From the NCBI RefSeq assembly GCF_003148775.1, contig NZ_QGGW01000001.1, positions 248,001-312,000 of the forward strand: a DNA stretch of 64,000 bases, read 5' to 3'. The stretch's first letter is position 1, and each line of letters opens with the position of its first letter. The notes under the pieces are model-generated. The model did no database searches and was not told the origin of the DNA. It saw only the letters and a program-made list of their open reading frames with translations. The position numbers were made by a program, and so were the translations under genes. The stretch comes from Roseicyclus mahoneyensis (GTDB taxonomy: Bacteria; Pseudomonadota; Alphaproteobacteria; Rhodobacterales; Rhodobacteraceae). Shown one piece after another: positions 39,915-48,364 of the stretch.

Positions 39915-40509
39915 TCAGGTGGTGTGCACCGACGGATGGAATACCTCGTCGGGGATGACGGGGCGCGCCGCAAGATGCTGTTTGATGGAATAGCGGCAAA
40001 TCGCGGCGATCTCGGCTCGGTTGGCGGCAAAGCCGTCGCTCCAGCAATCCGGCCCCATGGCGGCGATCCTCCGTTCCATCGACGCGCCTATCGACCGCAG
40101 GGTCATGCGGTTGGCCGATCCCAGCCAGATGTCGCGCAAGCGCTCGACGGCGATGGCCTTGGCAGTCGAGACCCCGTTGCAGAGCCCGCGCCAGCCCCGG
40201 TTGGACCCTGATGGGGCTTTGGCGGATCGCCACGACATGCATGATCGGGAAACCCCCGATGCGGCGGAATGCGCGCGACAAGAAGACCGGGATGGCGGTG
40301 CAGGGCGTCGTGACTGGGGATATTCGCAAGGTGTAGGTCGAGAGCGACATTTCCGTGGCGTCGAACCGCGCCTCTTGGGCGGCGATGGGAAAGAGCTTGC
40401 CGGGGCGCAGGATGGTTGCCGCGATCACGACGTCGGGGATGGTCACTGTGCCGTCATCAAGCGTCAGGGCGCGATCAGGGTCCCGGGTGGCAGGCGTCGG
40501 GCGGGTCAT
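39915..40509 (-). pseudogene. Remnant of a 4,5-dihydroxyphthalate decarboxylase-like gene
   Basis: The start is intact (ATG 40509 with AAGGA upstream), and the first 75 or so residues match the family: FDATEMSLSTYTLRIS and TAIPVFLSRAFRR. About 150 central residues are missing. The 3' part continues in another frame with AKAIAVERLRD, DCWSDGFAANRAEIAAICRY and HLAARPVIPDEVF, which match the family C-terminus, and stops at 39917. Complete members are about 330 residues, so one internal deletion plus one frameshift near 40195 has destroyed the gene. Intact members decarboxylate dihydroxylated aromatic dicarboxylates. It sits 10 bases downstream of a GntR regulator on the same strand and next to a catabolic island. 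Confidence 0.75.
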
Positions 40510-40519
40510 GGTCGGTCCT

Positions 40520-41254
40520 TCAAGGCGCGGCGGAGCGGCGGGCCGCGGCACGGGGTGGGGTTGGCACCTGTGCCTCTGCCGACAGGTCCGACAGGGCGGC
40601 GGCGGTGCGGGCAAAATGGTGGGTGATCAGGTCGCAGGCGCGGTCGGCGTCGCGGGCCAGCACGGCCTTTGCGATGGCGGCGTGTTCCGCGCCAAGGTCC
40701 CGCGTGCCGATCTTCTGGTAGACCGAGGCGCGGCGGTAGCGTTCGCACAGGTCATGCAGCTGTGCGCGCACCCGGAGCAGCCATCGCGACCCGCAGGCCG
40801 AGACGATGGCGTCGTGAAAGGCGGCGTTGGCGTTTTCCCAGCGGTCCGTGACGGGTCCCGCGGCCGCCGCGAGCGCGGCATCTTCCTTTTGCATGATGTA
40901 GCTGGCGGCGACGACGCGCGCCTCCCATGCATCATCGCCGCGTACGATCGACAGGCGGATGGCCTCGGTCTCGATGGCGGTGCGTGCGGTGTTGAGGTCG
41001 TCGAATTCGATCGGGTCGAGGCCCGCCACGGCAAAGCCGCGGTTGTCCTCGACCATCACCAGCCCGTCCTGCCCGAGTTTTTGCAACGCCTCGCGCAGGG
41101 GCGTGGGGCCAACACCGTAAAGCGTCGTCAGCATGGCGATGCGCAGCCGTTCGCCAGGTCGGCGCTGTCCGGTGATGATGTCATGGCGCAAGGCGCGGTA
41201 GGCGGCCTGCGCCAGAGTTTCGCCTTCGGCGGGATCAATCTCGGTTCTGGTCAT
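40520..41254 (-). CDS. GntR-family regulator, FadR/FCD type
   Basis: DNA-binding regulator of about 244 residues. The winged helix-turn-helix (LRHDIITGQRRPGERL to GPTPLREALQKLGQDGLVMV) is followed by an all-helical FCD domain with the metal/ligand residues of the family (Asp in TARTAIETEA-type helix, His in NAAFHDAIV, Asp/His in GAEHAAIAKAV). Such proteins bind carboxylic acids and lose affinity for DNA. The start at 41254 has GGAG upstream. It is divergent from the first FAH gene, and an AT-rich palindrome lies between them. The downstream gene on its strand is the broken decarboxylase. Probable local regulator of the catabolic island. Confidence 0.85.
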   Translation of the reverse strand: MTRTEIDPAEGETLAQAAYRALRHDIITGQRRPGERLRIAMLTTLYGVGPTPLREALQKLGQDGLVMVEDNRGFAVAGLDPIEFDDLNTARTAIETEAIRLSIVRGDDAWEARVVAASYIMQKEDAALAAAAGPVTDRWENANAAFHDAIVSACGSRWLLRVRAQLHDLCERYRRASVYQKIGTRDLGAEHAAIAKAVLARDADRACDLITHHFARTAAALSDLSAEAQVPTPPRAAARRSAAP

Positions 41255-41319
41255 GCCGCGCTCCGGCTCTTGGTCTTTTCGCTTGCATTTGACAGGCTGT
41301 TTCATATTTGATTTCATAC

Positions 41320-41331
41320 ATTATCGATAAT
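41320..41331. promoter_or_regulatory. Palindromic operator candidate ATTATCGATAAT
   Basis: A perfect 12-base palindrome lies in the divergent region between the GntR gene and the first FAH gene. The extended form TTATCGATAATTA recurs with two changes (TTGTCGATAATTT) at 43108 before the second FAH gene. It is a good candidate binding site for the adjacent GntR protein. Confidence 0.5.
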
Positions 41332-41339
41332 TAACGGAG

Positions 41340-42218
41340 ATGTCGACGTTGAAGATCATCAGTTTCGTAACCGCAGACGGGCCTGCGGCAGGGTTTCTGG
41401 ACGGCAGCGATGCCGTCGTCTGTGTCGAGGGGGCGGCCGCGCGTTCAGCGGTTCTTGACGTGATCGCCTCCGGGCCCGAGGCGCTGTCGCGCTGGCGGGA
41501 CGGGGCGTTGCGGCGGGTGCCGCTGTCGCAGGTTCGTTTGTTGTCACCCATTCCCGAACCTTGCCGCGACATCTTTTGCATCGGCAAGAATTACCATGCG
41601 CACGCAGCCGAATTCCACTCCAGCGGGTTCGATTCCTCGGCGAAAGAGGCTGTTCCGTCGCATCCCGTGGTCTTCACCAAGCCCACGACCAGTGTCTGCG
41701 GGCCGGGCGATGTGGTGCGCGCCTCGCTCGATCCGACGCAGAGCGTGGATTACGAGGGCGAGTTGGGCGTGGTGATCGGCACGCGCTGTTTCGGGGTAAA
41801 GGCGGCGGACGCCTTTGACCATGTGTTCGGCTATGTCATCGTGAACGATGTCACGTCGCGCGAATTGCAAAGGCGCCACAACCAGTGGGTCATCGGCAAG
41901 GGGATCGACACGTTTTGCCCGATGGGTCCATGGATCGCGACAGCCGACGAGGTTTCCGATGTGACCGCGCTGGAGCTGGTGACCGAGATCAACGGCGAGG
42001 TGCGGCAGCACGCGCAGGTCGCGGACCTGATCTTTGACATTCCGACCCTGATCGAGACGATGTCGGCCACAATGACGCTGCTTCCGGGCGACATCATCGC
42101 CACCGGCACGCCGGTCGGCGTCGGCATCGGGTTCAAGCCGCCGCGCTACCTGGGGCCGGGCGACATGATGCGGGTGTCGATCACAGGGCTCGGCGTGCTC
42201 GAGAACCCGGTGGGGTGA
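41340..42218 (+). CDS. Fumarylacetoacetate hydrolase-family enzyme 1
   Basis: Metal-dependent hydrolase of 292 residues of the FAH superfamily, which cleaves carbon-carbon bonds in, or decarboxylates, 2-oxo/acylpyruvate-type ring-cleavage products. Visible marks: CIGKNYHAHAAEF, the metal ligands in VDYEGELGVVIG, VNDVTSRELQ, and PGDIIATGTPVGVG. The N-terminal 75 residues form the extra domain found in longer members. ATG 41340 directly follows GGAG, which is too close; a TTG at 41349, nine bases from GGAG, could be the real start (MKIISF). First gene of the catabolic island, probably regulated by the divergent GntR. Confidence 0.85.
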   Translation: MSTLKIISFVTADGPAAGFLDGSDAVVCVEGAAARSAVLDVIASGPEALSRWRDGALRRVPLSQVRLLSPIPEPCRDIFCIGKNYHAHAAEFHSSGFDSSAKEAVPSHPVVFTKPTTSVCGPGDVVRASLDPTQSVDYEGELGVVIGTRCFGVKAADAFDHVFGYVIVNDVTSRELQRRHNQWVIGKGIDTFCPMGPWIATADEVSDVTALELVTEINGEVRQHAQVADLIFDIPTLIETMSATMTLLPGDIIATGTPVGVGIGFKPPRYLGPGDMMRVSITGLGVLENPVG

Positions 42219-42244
42219 TGGCGGATGCGGGGTGTGGCCGGGCA

Positions 42245-42262
42245 GGGCGGGGCACCCCGCCC
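42245..42262 (+). other. Strong hairpin between FAH 1 and the TSUP permease
   Basis: GGGCGGGG-CA-CCCCGCCC is a perfect 8-base inverted repeat ending 17 bases before the permease ATG. No T-run follows, so it is more likely an mRNA stability or translation element than a terminator. Confidence 0.5.
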
Positions 42263-42279
42263 AAGGGCAAGGCGGCGCG

Positions 42280-43023
42280 ATGAGCGGCGGCATCCTTGCG
42301 CTCTTTGCCGCCACCGTTCTGGCGACCACGTTTCTGGCGGGTCTCTTCGGCATGGCGGGCGGCGTGCTGCTGATGGGGGCTTTGCTTTTTTTGGTGCCTG
42401 TCGCGGATGCGATGGTGCTGCACGGGATCACGATGATCGTGGCCAACGGTTGGCGCGGCGTGCTGTGGCGGCGCTACATCTTGTGGGATGTGCTGGCGCG
42501 CTATGTGCTGGGGCTGGTGCTGGCGGGCGCGCTGTTCACCGGCCTGATGATCGTGCCCGACGAACGGGTGATCTTGTTGATGCTTGGGGTGATGGCCTAT
42601 CTGGGCCTGATCTTGCCCGATCGGATGGTGCCGCAGGCAGATCGTCCCTTCGGGGCCGAGCTGTGCGGGTTCCTGTGCACCGGGTTTCAGCTTTTGTCGG
42701 GCGTGTCCGGCCCGATGTTCGACGTCTTTTTCGTGCGCACGACGCTGGACCGGCGCGCCGTGGTGGCGACGAAATCGGCCTGCCAGCTCATCACCCATAT
42801 CGCCAAGCTGGTCTATTTCGGCGTGCTGGTCGGGGGCGTTACGGCCATCAGCGGCGATCCGGTGGTGATCGGCGCGGCCATCCTCATGGCGATTGCCGGC
42901 ACCTCGCTGGCGCGCCCGCTGCTGGAGCGGATGAGCGACGCCGCCTTTCGCCGCTACACCAGCCGCATCCTGATGGGGGTCGGGGCCGTCTTTTTGCTGC
43001 GCGGTATCATCGGATTTTTCTAA
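42280..43023 (+). CDS. TSUP family permease (TauE/SafE)
   Basis: Membrane protein of about 247 residues with roughly eight helices. The paired motifs FLAGLFGMAGGVLLMGALL and FQLLSGVSGPMFDVFFV are the two halves of the TSUP (sulfite exporter TauE/SafE) fold. Members move small anions such as sulfite, sulfoacetate or carboxylates. The start at 42280 has AAGGCGG upstream; an in-frame ATG at 42232 is less likely. Its place between two FAH genes suggests it exports or imports an intermediate of the same pathway rather than serving the Sox system 16 kb away. Confidence 0.8.
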   Translation: MSGGILALFAATVLATTFLAGLFGMAGGVLLMGALLFLVPVADAMVLHGITMIVANGWRGVLWRRYILWDVLARYVLGLVLAGALFTGLMIVPDERVILLMLGVMAYLGLILPDRMVPQADRPFGAELCGFLCTGFQLLSGVSGPMFDVFFVRTTLDRRAVVATKSACQLITHIAKLVYFGVLVGGVTAISGDPVVIGAAILMAIAGTSLARPLLERMSDAAFRRYTSRILMGVGAVFLLRGIIGFF

Positions 43024-43107
43024 TATGTTGTTTTTTATTATAAAATCCCGCCGCCCCGCCCGTCTCGGCCGTGACATGACGGAAATTGATTTGACGTGGC
43101 GGCTGTT

Positions 43108-43120
43108 TTGTCGATAATTT
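43108..43120. promoter_or_regulatory. Second copy of the CGATAAT operator motif
   Basis: TTGTCGATAATTT matches the extended site at 41322 (TTATCGATAATTA) at 11 of 13 bases and lies 30 bases before the second FAH gene. The surrounding 128-base gap (43024-43151) is unusually AT-rich and holds no gene; it should contain the promoter of the FAH2-tct operon. Confidence 0.45.
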
Positions 43121-43151
43121 TGGGGAAAGACGAAATTTAGCGGGGGAATCG

Positions 43152-43976
43152 ATGAGGCTTGCGGCGTATCGTCAGAATGGAGCCACAAGGCTGGGGCTGC
43201 GCGACAGCGGAACGCTGCGAGACATCGGGCCCTTTCCCGCCTCGTCGCAGGGCTTTGAGCGGCTTGCGCAAGATGCCGCCACGGGCGCGATCACGCCCGG
43301 TGCCGTGGTCGAGGGTGCCGTCGATCCTGCCATGCCGGTCGTCCAAGATGCGCGCATCATCTGCATCGGGCTGAACTACGCTGAACATGCCCGTGAGGGT
43401 GGGCGCGAACCGCCGGCCTATCCGGGCATCTTCTTCCGGGTCGACACCTCGCTGGCGGCCGCGGGTGCCACCGTGTCCTCGGGAGGGATCAGCGACAAGC
43501 TCGATTACGAGGCCGAGCTGCTGGTCGTGATCGGCAAGGGCGGTCGTCACATCCCCGAGGATCAGGCGCTGGACCATGTGTTCGGCTACGGGGTGTTCAA
43601 CGACATCTCGGTGCGTGACTACCAGCAAAAGGGCGCGCAGTGGACACCGGGCAAGAATGTCGACGGCACCGGCATCGTCGGTGACGAGATCGTGACGCCC
43701 GAAGACCTGCCGCCGGGTGCCACCGGCCTTCAGGTCCGCGCAATCCTGAACGGTCAGGTGATGCAGGACGCCAATACCGACATCATGATCTTTCCCGTCG
43801 CCCGCGCCATCGCGATCATCAGCGATTTCATGACGCTGCGCCCGGGCGACCTGATCGCCACCGGCACGCCCTCGGGCGTGGGGTATGCCCGCACGCCGCC
43901 GGTCTGGATGCGTCCGGGCGACGAGATCGTGGTCGAGGTCGAACAGGTTGGCCGCGTGTCGGCAAGGATTGGATGA
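43152..43976 (+). CDS. Fumarylacetoacetate hydrolase-family enzyme 2
   Basis: FAH-superfamily enzyme of 274 residues. The core motifs are CIGLNYAEHAREGGREPP, the metal-binding KLDYEAELLVVIG, the lid segment SVRDYQQKGAQWTPGKNVD, and PGDLIATGTPSGVGYARTP. This form resembles enzymes acting on 2-hydroxy-diene-dioates and 2,4-diketo acids; the substrate is not known. It heads a compact run of genes (tctB starts five bases after its stop), so a role in breaking down the compound taken up by the Tct transporter is likely. Confidence 0.85.
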   Translation: MRLAAYRQNGATRLGLRDSGTLRDIGPFPASSQGFERLAQDAATGAITPGAVVEGAVDPAMPVVQDARIICIGLNYAEHAREGGREPPAYPGIFFRVDTSLAAAGATVSSGGISDKLDYEAELLVVIGKGGRHIPEDQALDHVFGYGVFNDISVRDYQQKGAQWTPGKNVDGTGIVGDEIVTPEDLPPGATGLQVRAILNGQVMQDANTDIMIFPVARAIAIISDFMTLRPGDLIATGTPSGVGYARTPPVWMRPGDEIVVEVEQVGRVSARIG

Positions 43977-43980
43977 CATC

Positions 43981-44472
43981 ATGGACAAGCGACCGGGCCT
44001 TCTTCCGGAACTGATCATCCCCATCGGGACGATCGCATTCGCCATCTACTATCTTTCGACGGTCTGGGACCTGCCGTTTCAGGCCAAGGTCGTGGGCATT
44101 TACGTCGCCTCGGCCATCGGCATACTGAGCTTTCTTCTGGCCATCCGCTTCGGGCGCGAGATCCTGACGGGCGCAAAAAGCCTCGGCTTTGCGGGGTTCT
44201 TTTCGGACCCTGTCTCGGAGGGACGGCGCTGGGGCGTTCTGGCGCTGTCGATCGGCTTCATCTTGCTGATGCCGGTGCTGGGCTTTGTGGTGACGATCTT
44301 CGCCTTCGTCTTCTCGACCGTGATCGTGATCGGGGGCGTGCAGCGCCTTAAGGCCGCGTTTTTCACGGCGCTGGGCATGTCGACGGTCGCCTTCCTCGTC
44401 TTCCTCGTGTTGGTGCAGGTCCGTTTCCCCACCAACATCATCGATCAAACCCTCAAGGGACTGTTCATCTGA
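43981..44472 (+). CDS. tctB: Tripartite tricarboxylate transporter, small membrane subunit TctB
   Basis: Small membrane protein of 163 residues with four helices (LIIPIGTIAFAIYYLSTVW, IYVASAIGILSFLLAI, VLALSIGFILLMPVLGFVV and the last pair before RFPTNIID). It fits the TctB/DUF1468 family in length and helix layout. It assists the large permease TctA, encoded next with a one-base gap. The ATG at 43981 lies just inside the operon after FAH 2. Confidence 0.85.
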   Translation: MDKRPGLLPELIIPIGTIAFAIYYLSTVWDLPFQAKVVGIYVASAIGILSFLLAIRFGREILTGAKSLGFAGFFSDPVSEGRRWGVLALSIGFILLMPVLGFVVTIFAFVFSTVIVIGGVQRLKAAFFTALGMSTVAFLVFLVLVQVRFPTNIIDQTLKGLFI

Positions 44473-44473
44473 C

Positions 44474-45985
44474 ATGGACCAGTTTTCCACAATCGTCGGG
44501 CTATTCGGATACTCGCTGAGCTACTGGTGGGTCATGATCCCCGCGGTCCTGCTGGGCAATCTCGTGGGCGCCATCCCGGGATTCAGCGCTGCCAATACGA
44601 TCATCATCTTGCTGCCGCTGACGCTGTCGGTGGATGTCGAGGTCGCGCTCATCTTCATGATGGCGCTCTATTCCGCTTCGCAGCTTGGCAACGGCATCCC
44701 CGCCATTCTGGTGAACATCCCCGGCACCGGCGGAGCGGCGGCGACCACGCTTGATGGCTACCCGATGGCGCAAAAAGGCGAGGGGCAGCGCGCGCTTGTC
44801 TATTGTTTCGTCGCCTCGATCTTCGGCGGGCTGATCGGCACGATGTTCGTGCTGGCGCTGCTGCCGGTGCTGTCTCAGGTCGGCAACTACCTGCATTCGG
44901 TCGAGATGGTGGTGATCATCCTGTTCGGTCTGACGCTGATCGCGGTGATCGCGGCCGCCGACATGATCAAGGGCCTGCTGGCCGGCATGCTGGGGCTGTT
45001 GATCGGCGCCATCGGCACCGATTTCATCTATTCCGAACCGCGCGCCACCTTCGGCCTGCTGGAACTTTACGACGGCATCCCGCTGGTGCCAGCGCTGATC
45101 GGTCTTTTCGCGATTTCCGAGGTTTTCGTGCTGATCGAACGGGGCCGCGTGCTCAAGGACGAGTACATGGATGTCGTGGTCAGCTCCAAACTGTCGGACG
45201 TCTGGGTATTGGTGAAGGAATCGCTCGGAAGCTGGTTCTTGATGACATGGACCGCGCTGATCGGTGTCATCATCGGCATCATCCCCGGGGCGGGCGCCTC
45301 CATCGCGTCTTTCGTGGCCTACCAGCAGGCGCGCACCTTCTCCAAGACGCCCGAACTGTTCGGCACCGGTGTGCCCGAAGGCGTGGCGGCCCCCGAATCC
45401 GCCAACAACGGCGTCACCTCGGGCACGCTGGTGCCCTTGATGGCGATCGGTGTTCCCGGCGGCAGCACGGCCGCGATCATGATGGTGGTCTTGCAGTATC
45501 ACGGCGTCACGCTCGGCCCGCGGCTGTTCATCGACAACCCTGAACTGGCCTATGGCATCTTTACCGCGGCCTTCATCACCTATCTCTTGATGATCCCGCT
45601 GATGTTCCCGATGGCGATGTACATGTCGCGCGTGACCACGGTGCCGGCCTTCTTCCTTGTGCCGATGATCCTGGCTTTCACGCTTCTGGGCGCCTTCGTG
45701 CCGCGCGGTTACATGTTCGACATGGGGCTGGCCATCGCCTTCGGGGTGCTGGGCTATCTGGCGCGCAAGACGGGCTACCATGTCACCGCGATCTTGATCG
45801 GCATCATCCTTGGCCCGTTGATGGAGCAATACCTGATGCGCGCGCTGCGCATCTCGCGCGGCGACGTCGGCATCCTGTTCAGCTCGAACCTCGGCAACAT
45901 CTTGTGGGTGTTCCTGATCATCACTTTGCTGCTGCCCGTCTACAAAAGCTGGCAGGCCCGCAAAAACCAAGGGGAGGCGGCCTGA
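44474..45985 (+). CDS. tctA: Tripartite tricarboxylate transporter, large permease TctA
   Basis: Permease of 503 residues with about 12 helices. Signature stretches are GNLVGAIPGFSAANTIIILL (conserved PG motif), ILVNIPGTGGAAATTLDGYP, GIIPGAGASIASFVAYQQ, and LMAIGVPGGSTAAIMM. TctA uses the proton or sodium gradient to import carboxylates delivered by TctC. Length is normal for the family. It sits between tctB and the propeller gene in a tight operon. Confidence 0.95.
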   Translation: MDQFSTIVGLFGYSLSYWWVMIPAVLLGNLVGAIPGFSAANTIIILLPLTLSVDVEVALIFMMALYSASQLGNGIPAILVNIPGTGGAAATTLDGYPMAQKGEGQRALVYCFVASIFGGLIGTMFVLALLPVLSQVGNYLHSVEMVVIILFGLTLIAVIAAADMIKGLLAGMLGLLIGAIGTDFIYSEPRATFGLLELYDGIPLVPALIGLFAISEVFVLIERGRVLKDEYMDVVVSSKLSDVWVLVKESLGSWFLMTWTALIGVIIGIIPGAGASIASFVAYQQARTFSKTPELFGTGVPEGVAAPESANNGVTSGTLVPLMAIGVPGGSTAAIMMVVLQYHGVTLGPRLFIDNPELAYGIFTAAFITYLLMIPLMFPMAMYMSRVTTVPAFFLVPMILAFTLLGAFVPRGYMFDMGLAIAFGVLGYLARKTGYHVTAILIGIILGPLMEQYLMRALRISRGDVGILFSSNLGNILWVFLIITLLLPVYKSWQARKNQGEAA

Positions 45986-45986
45986 C

Positions 45987-47258
45987 ATGGACGCGAACTT
46001 GTCCAAGAACTTCACACGGCTGGCGCGGCTCGACATTCCGGGCGGCGGGCAGGTCAGGGTCGAAGACGGCTATTGCTACATCGGTCACATGGATGCACCG
46101 AACGGCACCACCATCATCGACGTGTCCGACCCGCGCGATCCCAAGATCGTGGCAAAGGTCATGCTCGACGATCTGTGGTCGCACAGCCACAAGGTGCGCG
46201 TCTGTGGCGATCTGATGATCGTCAACCACGAGCAAAACAAGCGCCATTTCCACCGCAAGGGCGAAGGCTTGCTGGAATACGAGGCGCATATGCGCGCCCA
46301 TGAAGGGCGCGACCCCACCGATGCTGAGCTGGCCGCGTTCCTTGCCGTGACGGTGGCCGACATCCCGACGCTGCGCAAAAGTGCGGCGCGCGGCTATCAC
46401 GACGGCGGGTTCCGCATCTACGACATCAAGGACCGCGCCAACCCGCGCCTGTTGTGCCACCACAAGACGCATGGCTTCGGCGTGCACCGCTTCGACATCG
46501 ACGAAAACTATCTCTACATGTCGACAGAGATGCCGGGGTTCGTCGGCAACATCTTGATGGTCTACGAATACAGCGATCCGACCAACCCCACCAAGGTCGG
46601 CCGCTGGTGGATGCCCCAGCAGGAAAATTTCGACAATGCCCGCCCGACGTGGAAGGGCTACGCCAACCGCCTGCACCACACGCAGCGCGTCGGCAACGAG
46701 CTTTGGGCCTCGTGCTGGCACGCGGGCTTCAGCGTCATCGACGCGACAGATATTCGTGCGATGAAGACCATCACCAGCTTCGACTACCATCCGCCCAGCA
46801 AGCATCCGACCCATACGATCAAGCCCTTGCCGGGCCTGATCGGCGGGCGGCGCTATGCGGTCGCGGCCGACGAGGAGCATGCCCACAAGCAGGGGCAGCT
46901 GGCCGCGCATATGTGGGTCTTCGACGTCACCGACCTGTCGGACATCCGCTACACCTCGACCTTCCATGTCGGCGAGCTGGACACGCCCTATGCCGCCGGC
47001 AACGGCCGCTTCGGCTGCCACCAATATGCCGAGACGCTTTATGACACGACAGTTTTCGCGGCATGGTTCTCGGGCGGGCTGCGGGCCATCGACCTGTCGA
47101 AACCGTCCGATCCGACCGAGGTGGGCCATTTCATCCCCACCCCCACCGGCGGGCACCCCGTGCCGCAAAGCAATGACGTCTACGTCGATGATCGCGGGCT
47201 GGTCTATCTGCTCGACCGGCTCGAAGGTCTCGACATTCTCGAATTCCATCCGGGCTGA
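45987..47258 (+). CDS. LVIVD-type beta-propeller protein, histidine-rich
   Basis: Soluble protein of 423 residues built from repeats of the form (I/V)xDVSDPxxPxxV (for example TIIDVSDPRDPKIVAKV and VFDVTDLSDIRY), which mark LVIVD-repeat propellers. It is unusual for conserved-looking histidines spread over all blades: HSHKVR, NHEQNKRHFH, HHKTHGFGVHRFD, HHTQR, HPTHT, EEHAHK, RFGCHQY. This pattern recalls metal-binding propellers such as selenium-binding protein/methanethiol oxidase, so an enzyme role (lactonase or oxidase) is conceivable. There is no signal peptide. One base separates it from tctA and about 50 from tctC; it is clearly part of the operon. Function unknown. Confidence 0.7.
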   Translation: MDANLSKNFTRLARLDIPGGGQVRVEDGYCYIGHMDAPNGTTIIDVSDPRDPKIVAKVMLDDLWSHSHKVRVCGDLMIVNHEQNKRHFHRKGEGLLEYEAHMRAHEGRDPTDAELAAFLAVTVADIPTLRKSAARGYHDGGFRIYDIKDRANPRLLCHHKTHGFGVHRFDIDENYLYMSTEMPGFVGNILMVYEYSDPTNPTKVGRWWMPQQENFDNARPTWKGYANRLHHTQRVGNELWASCWHAGFSVIDATDIRAMKTITSFDYHPPSKHPTHTIKPLPGLIGGRRYAVAADEEHAHKQGQLAAHMWVFDVTDLSDIRYTSTFHVGELDTPYAAGNGRFGCHQYAETLYDTTVFAAWFSGGLRAIDLSKPSDPTEVGHFIPTPTGGHPVPQSNDVYVDDRGLVYLLDRLEGLDILEFHPG

Positions 47259-47306
47259 GGGGGCCCGGGCGGAAGGATGCAAAGCCATCACATCAGGGAG
47301 GATACC

Positions 47307-48320
47307 ATGACCAACAAACTTCACACCATCAGCCGCCGCGGGCTCTTGCGGACCGGTGCCGCCGTGGGCGCGGCAAGCCTGTTCACCCCCGCGATCTTGC
47401 GGGCGCAGGGCACATACCCGACCCGCAACATCAACGTGGTCATCGCCACGGGGCAGGGCGGCGGGGCGGAAACCACCGCGCGCGCCTTCACCAACGTGAT
47501 GCGCACCGATCTGGGCGTGGATTTCGAGTTCGAATTCCATCCCGGCGCAGGCGGGCAGGTGGGCTACGAGCTCTACAACAGCCGCCGCGACAAGGACGGC
47601 TACAACCTGCTCTTCAGCAACATGCACCCCGAGATCATCACCTACGCCACGCAGGAAACGAACTACAACCTGCCGGGCGACATCATCCATTTCGCCAAGA
47701 CCGGCGGCACGCCGATCGTGTGCTATGTCGGCGCCAACAGCCCGATCCAATCGATCGAACAACTGGTCGAGATGGGCCGTCAGAACACTGTGACGATCGC
47801 CTGCAGCCGCCTGCCGCACCCCGGCACCATCGGGATGCTGTCGCTGGCCGAGGCGACCGGGGCCGATTTCAACATGATCCCCTATGGCGGCGGCAACCCG
47901 ACCTCGATGGCGACGATCACGGGGGAAACCGACGCGGCTGTTCTGACGGCCGGCGTTGCGATCAGCCTTGGCGAACAGGTGCGCGTGCTGGGCACCTTCC
48001 GCTCGATGGAGGCGTTCAACGTCCAGATGGGCAACCCGCCCTTGGTCAACGACGTCTTCGGCACGTCCATCCCCGAACTGGAACTGGCGCAGGGCTGGGC
48101 GATGCATACCGAGGTCTGGGAAAACATGCCCGAGGTGCGCGAGCGGCTGGTCGGCTCGATCCGCGCCGCCTTCGACAACCCCGAACTGCGCGCGCAGCAC
48201 GAGGCGGTGAACTATCCCTTCGACGGCGTGGAATATGGCGATGAAACGGTCTGCGCGCAGATCGTGGCCGATACGACGGCGCTTGCGCGGCAGTTTGCGG
48301 ACCGCATCCGCGACAGCTGA
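47307..48320 (+). CDS. tctC: Tripartite tricarboxylate transporter substrate-binding protein TctC
   Basis: Periplasmic binding protein of 337 residues. The N-terminus SRRGLLRTGAAVGAASLF with cleavage near LRAQG looks like a twin-arginine export signal. The mature part has the family pattern YPTRNINVVIATGQGGGAETTAR and FHPGAGGQVGYELYNSRRDKDGYNLL. It captures a carboxylate for TctA/TctB. GGGAGGAT upstream of the ATG at 47307 is a strong ribosome-binding site, fitting the need for high expression. A stem-loop follows the stop. Confidence 0.9.
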   Translation: MTNKLHTISRRGLLRTGAAVGAASLFTPAILRAQGTYPTRNINVVIATGQGGGAETTARAFTNVMRTDLGVDFEFEFHPGAGGQVGYELYNSRRDKDGYNLLFSNMHPEIITYATQETNYNLPGDIIHFAKTGGTPIVCYVGANSPIQSIEQLVEMGRQNTVTIACSRLPHPGTIGMLSLAEATGADFNMIPYGGGNPTSMATITGETDAAVLTAGVAISLGEQVRVLGTFRSMEAFNVQMGNPPLVNDVFGTSIPELELAQGWAMHTEVWENMPEVRERLVGSIRAAFDNPELRAQHEAVNYPFDGVEYGDETVCAQIVADTTALARQFADRIRDS

Positions 48321-48332
48321 AGACATCTCAAG

Positions 48333-48358
48333 GCCCCCGGCGCCATCTTGCCGGGGGC
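48333..48358 (+). other. Stem-loop after tctC
   Basis: GCCCCCGGC (48333-48341) pairs perfectly with GCCGGGGGC (48350-48358) around GCCATCTT, between tctC and the second GntR gene. Without a T-run it may protect the tctC 3' end or attenuate read-through into the downstream genes. Confidence 0.55.
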
Positions 48359-48364
48359 ACGACC

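Noticed and set aside
39772-40614. Single intact gene of 280 codons at the decarboxylase remnant
   Set aside because: Only its middle part resembles the family; upstream residues lie in the GntR gene, and the 3' half is out of frame with the family C-terminus found in another frame.
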